Assembly (NCBI GenBank): GCA_016699675.1
Contig: CP064985.1
Location: forward strand, 930,001 to 994,000
Reading direction: 5' to 3'
Source of the DNA: Austwickia sp.
GTDB taxonomy: Bacteria; Actinomycetota; Actinomycetes; Actinomycetales; Dermatophilaceae
DNA length: 64,000 nucleotides
Part shown: in pieces, positions 27,675 to 37,154 of the stretch
How the letters are laid out: each line of letters starts with the position of its first letter
Numbering within the stretch: the first letter of the stretch is position 1
The notes under the pieces: model-generated
Told to the model about the DNA's origin: nothing
Databases searched by the model: none
Seen by the model: only the letters and a program-made list of their open reading frames with translations
Made by a program: the position numbers and the translations under genes

Positions 27675-29677
27675 AGCCGCGCATATGCCCCGTCCGCCGC
27701 GAGCAGCGACGCGTGCGTGCCCTGCTCGACGATGGCCCCCTCCTCCATGACCAGGATCAGGTCCGCGTCGCGAATGGTGCTGAGCCGGTGCGCGATGACG
27801 AAGCTCGTCCGGTCGGTCCGCAGGGCCGCCATGGCGTGCTGGAGCAGCAACTCGGTGCGGGTGTCCACGGAGCTGGTCGCCTCGTCGAGGATGAGCAGGC
27901 TCGGCTGGGACAGGAAGGCCCGCGCGATCGTGAGGAGCTGCTTCTCGCCCGCCGACACGTTGCCGCCCTCGTCGTCGAGGACGGTGTCGTACCCGTCCGG
28001 CAGGTGGGCGACGAAGCGATCGACGTACGTCGCCTCCGCCGCCGCCCGCACCTCGGCGTCGGTCGCGCCCGGCTTGCCGTAGGCGATGTTGTCGCGGATC
28101 GTCCCCTCGAACAGCCAGGTGTCCTGGAGCACCATCCCGATTTGGTCGCGCAGCTCGCCGCGCGGCATGGCGGCGATGTCCACCCCGTCGAGCGTGATCC
28201 GGCCGCCGTCCAGCTCGTAGAACCGCATGATGAGGTTGACCAGCGTCGTCTTGCCGGCGCCGGTGGGGCCGACGATCGCCACGGTCTGGCCGGGCTCGAC
28301 GACCAGGGACAGGTCGTGGATGAGCGGGGCGTCGGGCCGGTAGGAGAAGCTGACGTCCTCGAACTCGATCCGGCCGCGCGCCGGCCCGCTGCGGCCCGTG
28401 GCCGCGGCCGCAGGGACCTGCTCGGGCGCGTCGAGCAGCTCGAAGACCCGTTCCGCCGACGCGACACCGCTCTGCAGCAGGTTCGCCATCGAGGCCACCT
28501 GGGTCAGCGGCTGGGTGAACTGGCGGCTGTACTGGATGAACGCCTGTGCGTCCCCCAGCGTCAGCGCCCCGCTGGCCACCCGCAGCCCGCCGACCACGGC
28601 CACCGCGACGAACGAGAGGTTCCCGACCAGGAACATCACCGGCATCATCAGGCCGGAGATGAACTGCGCCCCGAACGCGGCGTCGTGCAGGCGCTCGTTC
28701 GTCTCCTGCATCCGCGCAACCACCTCGCGCCGGCGACCGAAGACCGTCACCAGCTCGTGCCCGGTGAACGCCTCCTCGATCGTGCCGTTGAGGTGCCCGG
28801 TCTCCGCCCACTGGGCGATGAACTGTTTCTGGCTGCGCTTCCCGATCAGCGCCGTGGCCAGCACCGACAGCGGGATCGCCACCAGCGCGATGACGGTGAG
28901 GATCGGCGAGACGAGCAGCATCATCACGAGGATGCCGACCACCGTGACCAGCGAGTTGAGCAGCTGGCCGAAGGTCTGCTGCAAGCTCATGCCCAGGTTG
29001 TCGATGTCGTTGGTCACCCGCGAGAGCAGTTCGCCGCGCGGCTGGGCGTCGAAGTAGCTCAGCGGCAGTGCGTGCAGCTTCTCCTCGACGTCGGAGCGCA
29101 GCCGGCGCATCGTCGTCATCGACACCTGGTTGACCAGCCAGCCCGAGGCCCACATGAGCAGCGCCGAGACCAGGTATAGGCCCAGGACCAGCAGCAGCAC
29201 CCGGCCCACCGCGTCGAAGTCGACCCCCCGCCCCGGCACGAGGTCCATCGCCGCGATCATGTCCGCGAATGTGCCCTGGCCGTCCGCGCGCAGCCGCGTC
29301 ACGACCTGGTCCTTGCTGACTCCGGCCGGGAGCTGGCGGCCGATGAGCCCGGCGAAGATGAGGTTCGTCGCCTGCCCCAACACCTTCGGGCCGGCCACGG
29401 ACAGCGCGACGCTCGCCACGGTCAGCGCCACCGCGGTCGCGACCTGGCCGCGCACCGGGCGTAGCAGGCCGAGCAGCCGCAGGCCGCTGGCCCGGAAGTT
29501 CAGCGACTTCTGCGCCGGGCCTCCCGCCATGGGACCGTGCCCGCGCCCACCGGCCGGCCGCTCGGTGGTCGCCATCGCCTGCCCGGTCGGGTTCTTCGTG
29601 GTGCCGCCCTCCGCCGGGTCGGCCCCGCCACGCCGTACGTCGTCACCTGTGGGCACCCGCGCCTCCTCGCTGGTCAC
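27578..29677 (-). CDS. ABC exporter half-transporter (permease + ATPase), second subunit
   Basis: A 699-residue type IV ABC exporter half. It has an N-terminal 80-residue extension and six membrane helices (about 90-370). The nucleotide-binding domain has Walker A GPTGAGKTT, Q-loop MVLQDTWLFEGT, the signature VSAGEKQLLTIARAFL (VSAGE replacing LSGGQ), Walker B LLILDEATSSVDTRTE and switch IAHRLST. It starts at GTG 29677, overlapping the stop of the first subunit (GTGA). With the gene at 29674-31407 it most likely forms a heterodimeric multidrug exporter, where the degenerate signature of one half is common. The 3' end overlaps the convergent SgcJ-like gene by 97 bp. Confidence 0.93.
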   Translation of the reverse strand: MTSEEARVPTGDDVRRGGADPAEGGTTKNPTGQAMATTERPAGGRGHGPMAGGPAQKSLNFRASGLRLLGLLRPVRGQVATAVALTVASVALSVAGPKVLGQATNLIFAGLIGRQLPAGVSKDQVVTRLRADGQGTFADMIAAMDLVPGRGVDFDAVGRVLLLVLGLYLVSALLMWASGWLVNQVSMTTMRRLRSDVEEKLHALPLSYFDAQPRGELLSRVTNDIDNLGMSLQQTFGQLLNSLVTVVGILVMMLLVSPILTVIALVAIPLSVLATALIGKRSQKQFIAQWAETGHLNGTIEEAFTGHELVTVFGRRREVVARMQETNERLHDAAFGAQFISGLMMPVMFLVGNLSFVAVAVVGGLRVASGALTLGDAQAFIQYSRQFTQPLTQVASMANLLQSGVASAERVFELLDAPEQVPAAAATGRSGPARGRIEFEDVSFSYRPDAPLIHDLSLVVEPGQTVAIVGPTGAGKTTLVNLIMRFYELDGGRITLDGVDIAAMPRGELRDQIGMVLQDTWLFEGTIRDNIAYGKPGATDAEVRAAAEATYVDRFVAHLPDGYDTVLDDEGGNVSAGEKQLLTIARAFLSQPSLLILDEATSSVDTRTELLLQHAMAALRTDRTSFVIAHRLSTIRDADLILVMEEGAIVEQGTHASLLAADGAYARLYRSQFAGAMTDDAGAVGVGASAGPTPGPALA

Positions 29678-31407
29678 GCCGCCTCCTCCACGCCGAGCTG
29701 GGACTGGACGATCTCGGCGTACGTCGGGCAGGTCGCCAGCAACTCCTCGTGCCGGCCGATCCCGACGACCCGGCCCACGTCGAGCACCACGATCTGGTCG
29801 GCGTCCGCGATGGTCGAGACCCGCTGCGCCACGATCAGCACGGTCGCCTCGCGGGTCAGCGGCCGCAGCGCCGCCCGCAGCCGCGCGTCCGTGGCCAGGT
29901 CCAGCGCGCTGAAGCTGTCGTCGAACAGGTAGATCTCGGGCTCGGCCACGAGGGCACGCGCGATGCAGAGCCGCTGCCGCTGCCCGCCGGAGACGTTGGT
30001 GCCGCCCTGAGCGATCGGCGCCGCCAGGCCGCCGTCCATCCGCCGAACGAAGTCCTCGGCCTGCGCGACCCGCAGGGCCGCCCAGAGCTGCTCGTCGGTG
30101 GCGTCCGGGTTGCCGTAGCGCAGGTTGCTCGCCACGGTGCCGGAGAAGAGGTACGGGCGCTGCGGCACGATCGCCACACGCCGCCAGAGGTCTTCGGGGT
30201 CCAGGTCGCGCACATCGACGCCGTCGACCAGGACCCGCCCGCCCGTCGCGTCGAACAGGCGGGGCAGCAGGTTGACCAGCGTGGTCTTGCCGGCGCCGGT
30301 GCTGCCGATGACCGCCGTGGTCGTGCCGGGGCGCGCGACGAACGTGATGTCCTGCAGCACGGGAGCGTCAGCGCCGGGGTAGGTGAACTCGACCCCGTCC
30401 AGCTCCACGAGCCCGTGCGCCTGTCCGACCCGCACGGGCGCGACGGGAGCAAGCACGCTCGACTCGGTGTCCAGCACCTCCCCGATCCGCTCGGCGGAGA
30501 CCGCGGCGCGCGGCACCATGGTCGCGACCATCGTCGCCATCATCACCGACATGAGGATCTGGATGAGATAGCTCATGTACGCGAACAGGGCCCCCACCTG
30601 CATGTCTCCGCTGTCCACGCGGTGCCCGCCGAACCAGATCACCGCGGTGGTGGACAGGTTCATGATGAGCATGACGATCGGGAACATCAGGACCATCAGG
30701 CGCCCGACGCCCAGGCCGGTCTCGGTGAGCGCCTGGTTGGCGGCCCCGAACCGGGACCGCTCGTGGTCCTCCCGCACGAACGCGCGCACCACCCGGATGC
30801 CGGTGATCTGTTCGCGCATGACCCGGTTCACCGCGTCGATGCGGGTCTGCATCTGCCGGAACAGCGGCACCATCTGGCGCACGACCAGCAGGATCGAGAT
30901 CGCCAGCAGCGGCACGGCGACCGCCACGAGCCAGGACAGCCCGACGTCCTCGCGCAGGGCCATGATCACGCCGCCGACCATCATGATCGGCGCGCCCACC
31001 AGGATGAAGCAGCCCATGACGACGAGCTGCTGGAGCTGCTGGACGTCGTTGGTGGTCCGCGTGATCAGCGACGGGGCGCCGAAGTGGTTCACCTCGCGGG
31101 CGCTGAACGACATGACCCGCCCGAACAGGTTGGCGCGGATGTCCCGGCCCATGCCCATCGCCGCGTGCGCGCCGTTCCACACGGCGGCGATCTGGCAGGT
31201 GGCCTGCACGAGGCTGGCGACGAGCATGAAGACGGAGACGCGCCAGATGTACGCCGTGTCGCCCTTGGCCACGCCGTTGTCGATGATGTCGGCGTTGAGG
31301 CTGGGCAGATAGAGCGACGCGATCGTCCCGATCAGCTGCAGCACCGCGACGGCGGTCAGGTATCCCCGGTAGGGGCGCAGATGGTCGCGCAGGACCTTGG
31401 TCAGCAT
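29674..31407 (-). CDS. ABC exporter half-transporter, first subunit
   Basis: 577 residues: six membrane helices (about 15-310) followed by a nucleotide-binding domain. Walker A is GSTGAGKTT, the Q-loop is IVPQRPYLFSGT, the signature is NVSGGQRQRL, Walker B is IYLFDDSFSALDL (Asp at the catalytic-Glu position) and the switch reads VAQRVSTIADADQ (Gln instead of His). One catalytic site is therefore degenerate, as in asymmetric heterodimeric exporters such as BmrCD and TM287/288. ATG 31407 has GGAGG 8 bases upstream and overlaps the TetR gene end by 7 bp. It is encoded in the operon tetR-exporter A-exporter B. Confidence 0.93.
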   Translation of the reverse strand: MLTKVLRDHLRPYRGYLTAVAVLQLIGTIASLYLPSLNADIIDNGVAKGDTAYIWRVSVFMLVASLVQATCQIAAVWNGAHAAMGMGRDIRANLFGRVMSFSAREVNHFGAPSLITRTTNDVQQLQQLVVMGCFILVGAPIMMVGGVIMALREDVGLSWLVAVAVPLLAISILLVVRQMVPLFRQMQTRIDAVNRVMREQITGIRVVRAFVREDHERSRFGAANQALTETGLGVGRLMVLMFPIVMLIMNLSTTAVIWFGGHRVDSGDMQVGALFAYMSYLIQILMSVMMATMVATMVPRAAVSAERIGEVLDTESSVLAPVAPVRVGQAHGLVELDGVEFTYPGADAPVLQDITFVARPGTTTAVIGSTGAGKTTLVNLLPRLFDATGGRVLVDGVDVRDLDPEDLWRRVAIVPQRPYLFSGTVASNLRYGNPDATDEQLWAALRVAQAEDFVRRMDGGLAAPIAQGGTNVSGGQRQRLCIARALVAEPEIYLFDDSFSALDLATDARLRAALRPLTREATVLIVAQRVSTIADADQIVVLDVGRVVGIGRHEELLATCPTYAEIVQSQLGVEEAA

Positions 31408-32177
31408 GGCGGGTCCTCCAGGGGGGTTGCGGAGTCGGTGGGTACGGCTGGTTTGGGGCGTCCGTCGGAAGCGGCGGGTACGCCGGGATCGGTGGGTACG
31501 CCGGGCCCGGTGCGGACATCCGGCGGGGTCGGCCCTGCGGGCATCCCTGTCGCGCGCGCCCCGTTCAGGAGCAGGTCGACGATCCGCTCGGGGGCGAGGA
31601 GCTGATTGTCGGTGATCCCCCGATTGCTGCCCGCGAAGCAGAGGTAGCGCATGGCGTCGATCACTTCGTCGAGGTCGGTTCGCAGTTCGCTCTGGTGGGG
31701 GGCGAGCAGCCGCCGGGTCCGGTCGCGGAAGGCGGCGGTGTCGAGCGGCTCGGGCGGGTCGCCGGGGCAGCCCGGGTGCTCGCCGTGCGGTGGCGGTCCG
31801 AACACTCCGAGCGGGCCCAGGCTGGCGAAGATCTCGGCGAACCGGTCCCACAACAGCGTGGTCATGGCCAGGAACTTCTCGTCCAGCGGCAGGCTGGAGT
31901 CGATGGCGTCGACGCTGTCCCGGTAGGGATAGGGGCACGCGACGGCGCTGATCATCGCCTCGCGCAGGGCGTCCTTGGTGCCGAACGCCCGGAAGATGGT
32001 GCCCTCGGCGATGCCCGCGGCCAGGGCGAGCTCGCGGGTGCTGGGCATGGCCTGGTTGCGGCGGACGAGGTCGAGCGCCACCTCCACCAGGCCCAGCCGC
32101 CGCTCCTCGGGGGGGAGCGGCAGGGCGCGGCCGGCGTACGGGCGCGAACCGCTCACCCTGCTCCTGCTGCTGGTCAC
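31401..32177 (-). CDS. TetR-family repressor of the ABC exporter operon
   Basis: A 258-residue regulator. The helix-turn-helix (about 25-70) is LVEVALDLVRRNQAMPSTRE followed by LALAAGIAEGTIFRAFGTKD. The ligand domain follows, ending in a Pro/Gly-rich disordered tail of about 50 residues (PTPPDVRTGPGVPTDPGVP). GTG 32177 is chosen since the earlier GTG at 32207 lies inside the operator; the site upstream is weak. It is the first gene of the exporter operon and overlaps the next gene by 7 bp, so it should control its own operon through the operator at 32192-32211 and respond to the exported compound. Confidence 0.9.
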   Translation of the reverse strand: MTSSRSRVSGSRPYAGRALPLPPEERRLGLVEVALDLVRRNQAMPSTRELALAAGIAEGTIFRAFGTKDALREAMISAVACPYPYRDSVDAIDSSLPLDEKFLAMTTLLWDRFAEIFASLGPLGVFGPPPHGEHPGCPGDPPEPLDTAAFRDRTRRLLAPHQSELRTDLDEVIDAMRYLCFAGSNRGITDNQLLAPERIVDLLLNGARATGMPAGPTPPDVRTGPGVPTDPGVPAASDGRPKPAVPTDSATPLEDPPC

Positions 32178-32191
32178 GCCGCCATCATGAA

Positions 32192-32211
32192 GTGAGTGAG
32201 CACTCACTCAC
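32192..32211. promoter_or_regulatory. TetR operator
   Basis: GTGAGTGA-GCAC-TCACTCAC, perfect 8-bp arms over a 4-bp centre, 15 bp before the tetR start. TGAGTGAG...CTCACTCA is a widespread operator type for TetR regulators of ABC exporters. Confidence 0.75.
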
Positions 32212-32373
32212 AACACCGAGTCGGCATCCCGGGTGACCTGGCCGGACCCGGGGGCGACCAGCCTACGTCGTGGGAGCCGCCGCACCGCACTCACTGAGGG
32301 GCGCCGGGCGGCGGACCCGGCTTGGCTCGCCGCACCGGGGGCCCGAGGCACCGCCGCGCCGGGACGCCGGAAC

Positions 32374-32410
32374 GCCCCGCCGGCCGGAGGATCACTCCGG
32401 TCGGCGGGGC
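32374..32410 (-). terminator. Hairpin terminator after the matC-like gene
   Basis: Arms GCCCCGCCGGCCGGAG and CTCCGGTCGGCGGGGC (one G-T mismatch) with loop GATCA, 36 bases past the stop on the minus strand. Confidence 0.6.
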
Positions 32411-32445
32411 AGACAGGTCGGGCGGGGCGCCCGCGAGGCGACGCC

Positions 32446-33701
32446 TCAGATGATGCCGGTGGGCACGAGCAGCGCCCAGGTCAGGGCGGGCGCGAGGGCC
32501 ACGATGAAGCCGGCGTAGATCAGCAGCTGGGTGTAGATCCGGTCCTTGTCGCGGCCCTGGGCGTTGGCCACCACCAGCGCCCCGTCGGTGGAGAACGGCG
32601 AGACGTCGACGATCGTGGCGGAGATGGCCAGGGCGGCGACGACACCCGCCGCGGACAGGCTGCTCTGCGCCAGCAGCGGGGCCGCCAGCGGGATGAAGGC
32701 GGTGAGCAGGGCGGTCGAGGATGCGAACGCCGAGGAGACCCCGATGACGTAGCAGAGCACGAGGGCCACCACGAGCGGCACGCCGATCTTGACCGCGTGG
32801 TCGGCCAGGCCGTCGATCACGCCGGCGTCCTGGAGGATCGAGACGTAGGTGATCATTCCCGCGACGAGCAGCACCGTGGACCAGGAGATCCCCGACACGA
32901 AGTTCTTGTGCTGGTCCAGGCTGAAGAACGCGAGGATCAGGCCCGCGGTCAGCCCGACAAAGCCGATGGGCAGCTTGAAGACGAGCGCGGCGATCAGGAT
33001 GAGGCCGATCAGTCCCAGCGTCACCGCCTGGATCCGGTTGATCGGGCCGACCCGGCCCATGTGGGTGGAGGCGGGCTCGTCGGGGTGGCGGGTGTGCAGC
33101 CGGCCCATCATCCCCATGACGACGACGGTGATGATCGAGACGATCAGGTTGATCGCGTAGCTGGACAGGAACAGCGGGATGGGCGTGATCGCGAAGTGGT
33201 TCTTCTCGGAGATCTCGCGCACCAGCACGCCGGCGACGGAGATGGGTGAGAACCCGCCGGCGTGGGCGCCGTTGATGATCAGTGCGCCCATGACCACGCC
33301 GCTGATCCCGGCCTCGGCGGCGAAGAGCATCGCGGCCGGGCGAGCAGGGCGACGGCGGCGGGCGAGAAGGTCCCCAGCGCGGTCAGCACGGAGGCGATGA
33401 AGAAGAAGACCCAGGGGATGAGCGAGACGCGGCCGCCGACGGCCCGGACGCAGGCCCGCACGATCACGTCGATGGTGCCGTTGGCTTGCGCCATCGAGAA
33501 GAAGAACGTGACGCCGATGATCGTCAGGACGATCGTCGCGGGGAACTCTTCGAGGATCTTCTTGTCGTTCAGGCCGAGCATGAACCAGCCAACGAAGAAC
33601 GACGCGACGAAGCCCATGATGCCGATGTTCACGGGCCACTTCGTGGCGACGACGAACATCAGGATGAGGATCGCCAGCGGGATGATCTGGGTGAGGGGCA
33701 T
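32446..33701 (-). pseudogene. matC: MatC-like dicarboxylate/malonate carrier, frameshifted
   Basis: A membrane carrier of about 418 residues if repaired. The first part (MPLTQIIPLAILILMFVVAT, NIGIMGFVASFFVGWFMLGL, FSPAAVALLA) and second part (AMLFAAEAGISGVVMGALII, AHAGGFSPISVAGVLV) lie in different frames. They join at 33338-33340, where one C is missing on the coding strand (CTCGCCC-GGCC where CTCGCCCCGGCC would read L-A-P-A-A). The total length is one base short of a multiple of three, consistent with a single deletion. The rest is intact, with about twelve membrane segments and the MatC-type N-terminus. It is either a real lesion or an error in a short C run; the neighbour genes are also damaged. 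Confidence 0.8.
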
Positions 33702-33718
33702 GACAGACCTCCTTCGGA

Positions 33719-34865
33719 TCAGGCCGTGGCCGCGACGGGCTGGGGCAGGGACATGGACAAGGTCGCCTGGGCGATGCGTCGCGCGGCCCGGTGCAGGCCG
33801 ACCCGCGCGAGCGATCCGTCGGCGGCGAACGAGGGCTCGACGGCGACGATGCCACCGGGGGTGCCGACGCGGACGACCCGCTGCTGCGCGGGGCTGAGCA
33901 CGCCACCGAGAAGCTCGGCGACGAGGCTCCCCGGGGCGGTGGCCGCCGCGGCGACCGCGACGGCGGAGGTCAGGCCGATGGCCGGGTGTGGCGCGTCCAT
34001 CGACAGCATCCGGGCCGAGATGTCGTAGTCGGCGGCCGACACGGCCTCGCCGAGCGGCGTGGTGTAGTCCGCGGGCGGCCCCACGATGCCGACCTTGGGC
34101 ACCGCGTGACTGATCGGGTCACTCTCGGTGACCAGGCCCATCGCCAACGCGGCCGGGCGGCGGAAGGCCGCCAGCCGCGGCGCGTGCTGGGCCACGACCG
34201 CGAGTGGCTCGCTGCCGAGCAGGCCGAGGTCGGCGGCGCGGAGCAGCGCGGTGGGGGCGCCGGCGTCGACCATGGTCGCGGCGACGCTCTCCGCCCCGAC
34301 GGTCAGGAGGTCCACGCTGTGCCCGGTCGGCAGGAGGCTGCCGGTGCTGCGACCCGACGGGTCGAGGAAACCGAGTTCGACCGGGACACCCCCGGCGCGG
34401 GTGCCGGGCACCCTGGCCCCACCCTCGCTCGGGACGACACCCCCCGGCGTGACGATGCGGGCCGTGAGCGTCGTGTTGGTGTTGGTGTTGTACATGCGGA
34501 CCTCGGAGACGCCGTCCACGACGGGCGCGTAGCCCTGGTCCAGCGCGAACAGCCCGACGCCGGTGGCGCAGTTCCCGCAGTTCGAGCCGTACTCCACCGT
34601 CCCGTCGCCGATGCCGACCTGGGCGAAGGTATACGCGATGTGGTGGTCCTCGCCCGGAGTGGGCGTGATGACCGCGGCCTTCGACGTCGTCGTCGTCCCC
34701 CCGCCGACCCCGTCGATCTCCCGGGGGTCGTCACCCCCCCAGGGCGGCCGACAGCAGGTGGGACAGCGCCAGTTGATCGGGCGCGAAGGGAGCCACGTCG
34801 GCGGCCGCGAAGAGCCAGCACTTGCTCGTACCCCCTCGATAGAGGTACGCGGGCAGCGTGAACAT
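33719..34865 (-). pseudogene. PrpF/4-oxalomesaconate-tautomerase-like isomerase, frameshifted
   Basis: About 381 residues if repaired. The start is MFTLPAYLYRGGTSKCWLFA, carrying the R-G-G-T-S-K signature. After HLLSAALGG the frame hits TGA; the family sequence resumes one frame over as DDPREIDGVGGGTTTTSKAA, then YTFAQVGIG, SNCGNCATGVG and the normal C-terminal half. The shift coincides with a run of seven G on the coding strand (34734-34740), where six would restore the frame. PrpF-type proteins isomerise tricarboxylic or oxo-acid double bonds. Adjacent matC-like and lysR genes suggest a small acid-catabolic unit. AAAGGA precedes ATG 34865. Confidence 0.8.
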
Positions 34866-34952
34866 AGGGGTCCTTTCAGGGAGGGATGACGGCTTCGCCG
34901 GTTTCCTGGTGGCCGCGTCGTCTGCCGATGGTCAACGTTCTCGTGTCACCGG

Positions 34953-35552
34953 GTCGTCACCCGCTTCCGGGAGCGCCACCCGCAGATCGAGGTGACGGTG
35001 CGCAGCGCCCGCTACGGCCCGCTCGTCGACATGCTCAAGCGCCGCGAACTCGACGTCACGCTGCTATGGGACTACCCGTGGGCGCAGGTCGACGACCCCG
35101 ACCTCGCCGTCACGCGATTGCTGCGCGATCCCGTCCTGCTCCTGCTGCCCGCGAGCCACCCGCTGGCCAGAAAGCGCTCCGTCGCGCTCGGCGCCCTGCG
35201 CGAGGAGCAGTGGATCACCCGATCCGAGCATCCGGTGGCCGACGTGCTCTTCCGCCTCTGCGCGGAGGCGGGTTTCGAGCCGCGCGTGGCCTTCGCGGCC
35301 AACGATTACCAGGAGGCGCAGGGGATGGTGGCCGCCGGGATCGGCATCTGCCTCATCCCCCGGCTTGCGGCCACGGTGCTGCGCCACGACGTACGGGTCG
35401 TCCCCATCACCGGCGACCCGGCGCCCCGGCGCGTGCTGCTGGCGCGGTTGCGGGACCGGCGGCCGACCCCGCCGGAGGCCGCGGCGGTCGAGGTGCTGCG
35501 ATCCTGCGCCACCGATCTGCCCGGAGTCGAGCAGCGCCGCCCCCCGGGCTGA
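34953..35552 (+). pseudogene. LysR-type regulator remnant, effector domain only
   Basis: The reading frame starts mid-protein with VVTRFRERHPQIEVTVRSAR and continues through the LysR effector domain: DMLKRRELDVTLLWDYPWAQ, LLLLPASHPLA, EEQWITRSEHP and GMVAAGIGICLIPRLAATVL, to a normal end. The N-terminal 80-90 residue winged helix expected of LysR proteins is absent. Only about 90 bp separate this point from the divergent prpF start, too little to hold it. A GTG at 34992 could still start a 186-residue protein, but it could not bind DNA in the usual way. It was probably the divergent activator of the prpF-matC pair. Confidence 0.75.
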
Positions 35553-35567
35553 GGCCACGGGGACACG

Positions 35568-37154
35568 TCAGGGCCGGGTGCGGACGCCGCGCGGCCGGGT
35601 CGCGCTCCCCCAGGCCCGGGCGGTCACCACGCCCGACGTACCGCGGGCCCGCGCCGTCGCCCACACCCGCCAGGCGCGCGGCGCGACGCCGCCCCCGTCG
35701 GCCGCCAGCCCCCCGCCGGCCGCGCCGCCGTCGCTCACGGAGCGCCAGAACAGCCGCGCCCGGGCCAGGTCCGCGGCCGCCGCATCGGGGAGCCGGCCCG
35801 CCGACTCCCGCCAGGCCAGGAACCGGTAGCCGTCGGCGAAGCCGCCCAGCGGCAGCCCGCCGGCGGCGCGATGCTCGGCGGCCCACGCCGCGAACAGGTC
35901 GGCCGCGGTGCCCCGCTGCGCCTGTTCGGAGCCCCGCCCGGAGGTCTGCACGGCAGTCTGCGCGGCGGTCTGCGCCGTGGCCTGGCCGATCACGTCGGCG
36001 GTCGCGACGGGCCAGTGCCGCCGCACGGCGGCCCACCGCTTGCGGACCAGGGTGCGCGCCGTGCGGGCGACCCCCACCGGATCGAATCCGTCCGGCGTGG
36101 GCGTCCCTCGCACCAGGGCGCCGACGAGTTCGGCCTGGCGGGCGGCGAGGCGGTGCCCCGGAACGGGACCGGGGATAGACCCAGACCCGGACCCGCCGTC
36201 TCGCGCGGGCGGCGCCTCGCCCTCGGTGGTCGGAAGCGTGGCCGCCCGCGGGGGTGCGACGGCACGCCGTACGGCGTCGAGTTCGGCCGCGAGGACGTGT
36301 GGGAAGGGATAGTCGCCGTCGCGTTCGAGGAGGACCGGTACGCCGGGGGCGCGGCGCGCCAGCTCCGCCGCGAGGTCGAGGACCTCGGGCACGATCGGGT
36401 GGGTGTGCGTATCGAGGTAGACGCCGTCGTGCCACACGCCACCAGCGATGTGGCAGTATGCGATCCGCTCCAGCGGATAGGCCGCCATCTCGGCGGCGGG
36501 GTCGCGGCCGGTGTTCACGGCGTTGGCGTAGACGTTCGCGATGTCGAGGACCAGCCGGCAGCCGGTGGCGTCCAGGCACTCGGTGACGAACTGGGCGTCG
36601 GTCAGCTCGTCGTCGGGCCAGCTCAGGAGGGTGGCCGGCATCTCCAGCGCCAGCGGGACGGGCAGCTCGGCCCGGACCCGCGCCACATTGCGGGCGATGA
36701 CCGCGACGCCCTCGCGGGTGCGGGGGCAGGGCAGCAGGTGCCCCGCCTCCAGGCCGCCGCCGCGCACGAAGGCCAGGTGCTCGCTGACCAGCGGGCTGCC
36801 GAGCGCGCTCGCGATCCGAGCGAGCACGTCGACCGGCCCCAGATCGGCCGGGTCCGCCGATCCCAGCGACAGGCCCACGCCGTGCGGAACGACGGGGACA
36901 CCGCGCGCGACGTACGCCGCGAGCTCGGCCCGCGCGGAGCCGTGGCTTGGGACGGGGGAGCCGTGGCTTGGGACGGCGGAGCCGTGACCCGCCACCCCCG
37001 AGCCGTCCGACCCGGCGAACTCGCAGGCCACGCTCTCGGCGACCACCTCGACGAACCCGAGGTTCGGCAGGGCCGCGACCAGCGGCGCGATCTCCGGCCG
37101 CCAGCCGAGCCCGACGCCGCAGAGCCCGACGCCGGCCGGCGCGTCGGCGCTCAT
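35568..37154 (-). CDS. DUF692-family (MNIO, MbnB/TglH-like) protein with C-terminal accessory domain
   Basis: 528 residues. The TIM-barrel N-terminal part (about 1-290) has likely iron ligands in VPHGVGLSLGS, PLVSEHLAF, LALEMPATLLSW, LVLDIANVYANAVNTG, YCHIAGGVWHDGV and LDTHTHPIV. These resemble MbnB/TglH multinuclear non-heme iron enzymes, which oxidise Cys in peptide substrates. The C-terminal part (about 340-470: ARQAELVGALVRGTPTPDGF, RTLVRKRWAAVRRHWPVA, ADLFAAWAAEH) resembles the substrate-partner-type helical domain fused to actinobacterial DUF692 proteins. ATG 37154 overlaps the TGA of the upstream membrane-protein gene (ATGA). The tail beyond about 490 is Arg/Gly-rich. The modification target is unknown; the upstream protein's Cys tail is a candidate. 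Confidence 0.85.
   Translation of the reverse strand: MSADAPAGVGLCGVGLGWRPEIAPLVAALPNLGFVEVVAESVACEFAGSDGSGVAGHGSAVPSHGSPVPSHGSARAELAAYVARGVPVVPHGVGLSLGSADPADLGPVDVLARIASALGSPLVSEHLAFVRGGGLEAGHLLPCPRTREGVAVIARNVARVRAELPVPLALEMPATLLSWPDDELTDAQFVTECLDATGCRLVLDIANVYANAVNTGRDPAAEMAAYPLERIAYCHIAGGVWHDGVYLDTHTHPIVPEVLDLAAELARRAPGVPVLLERDGDYPFPHVLAAELDAVRRAVAPPRAATLPTTEGEAPPARDGGSGSGSIPGPVPGHRLAARQAELVGALVRGTPTPDGFDPVGVARTARTLVRKRWAAVRRHWPVATADVIGQATAQTAAQTAVQTSGRGSEQAQRGTAADLFAAWAAEHRAAGGLPLGGFADGYRFLAWRESAGRLPDAAAADLARARLFWRSVSDGGAAGGGLAADGGGVAPRAWRVWATARARGTSGVVTARAWGSATRPRGVRTRP

Noticed and set aside
34886..36178. 430-codon plus-strand frame covering the LysR remnant and DUF692 gene
   Set aside because: Only a few residues near its start match LysR linker sequence in another phase; the rest is antisense of the DUF692 gene.
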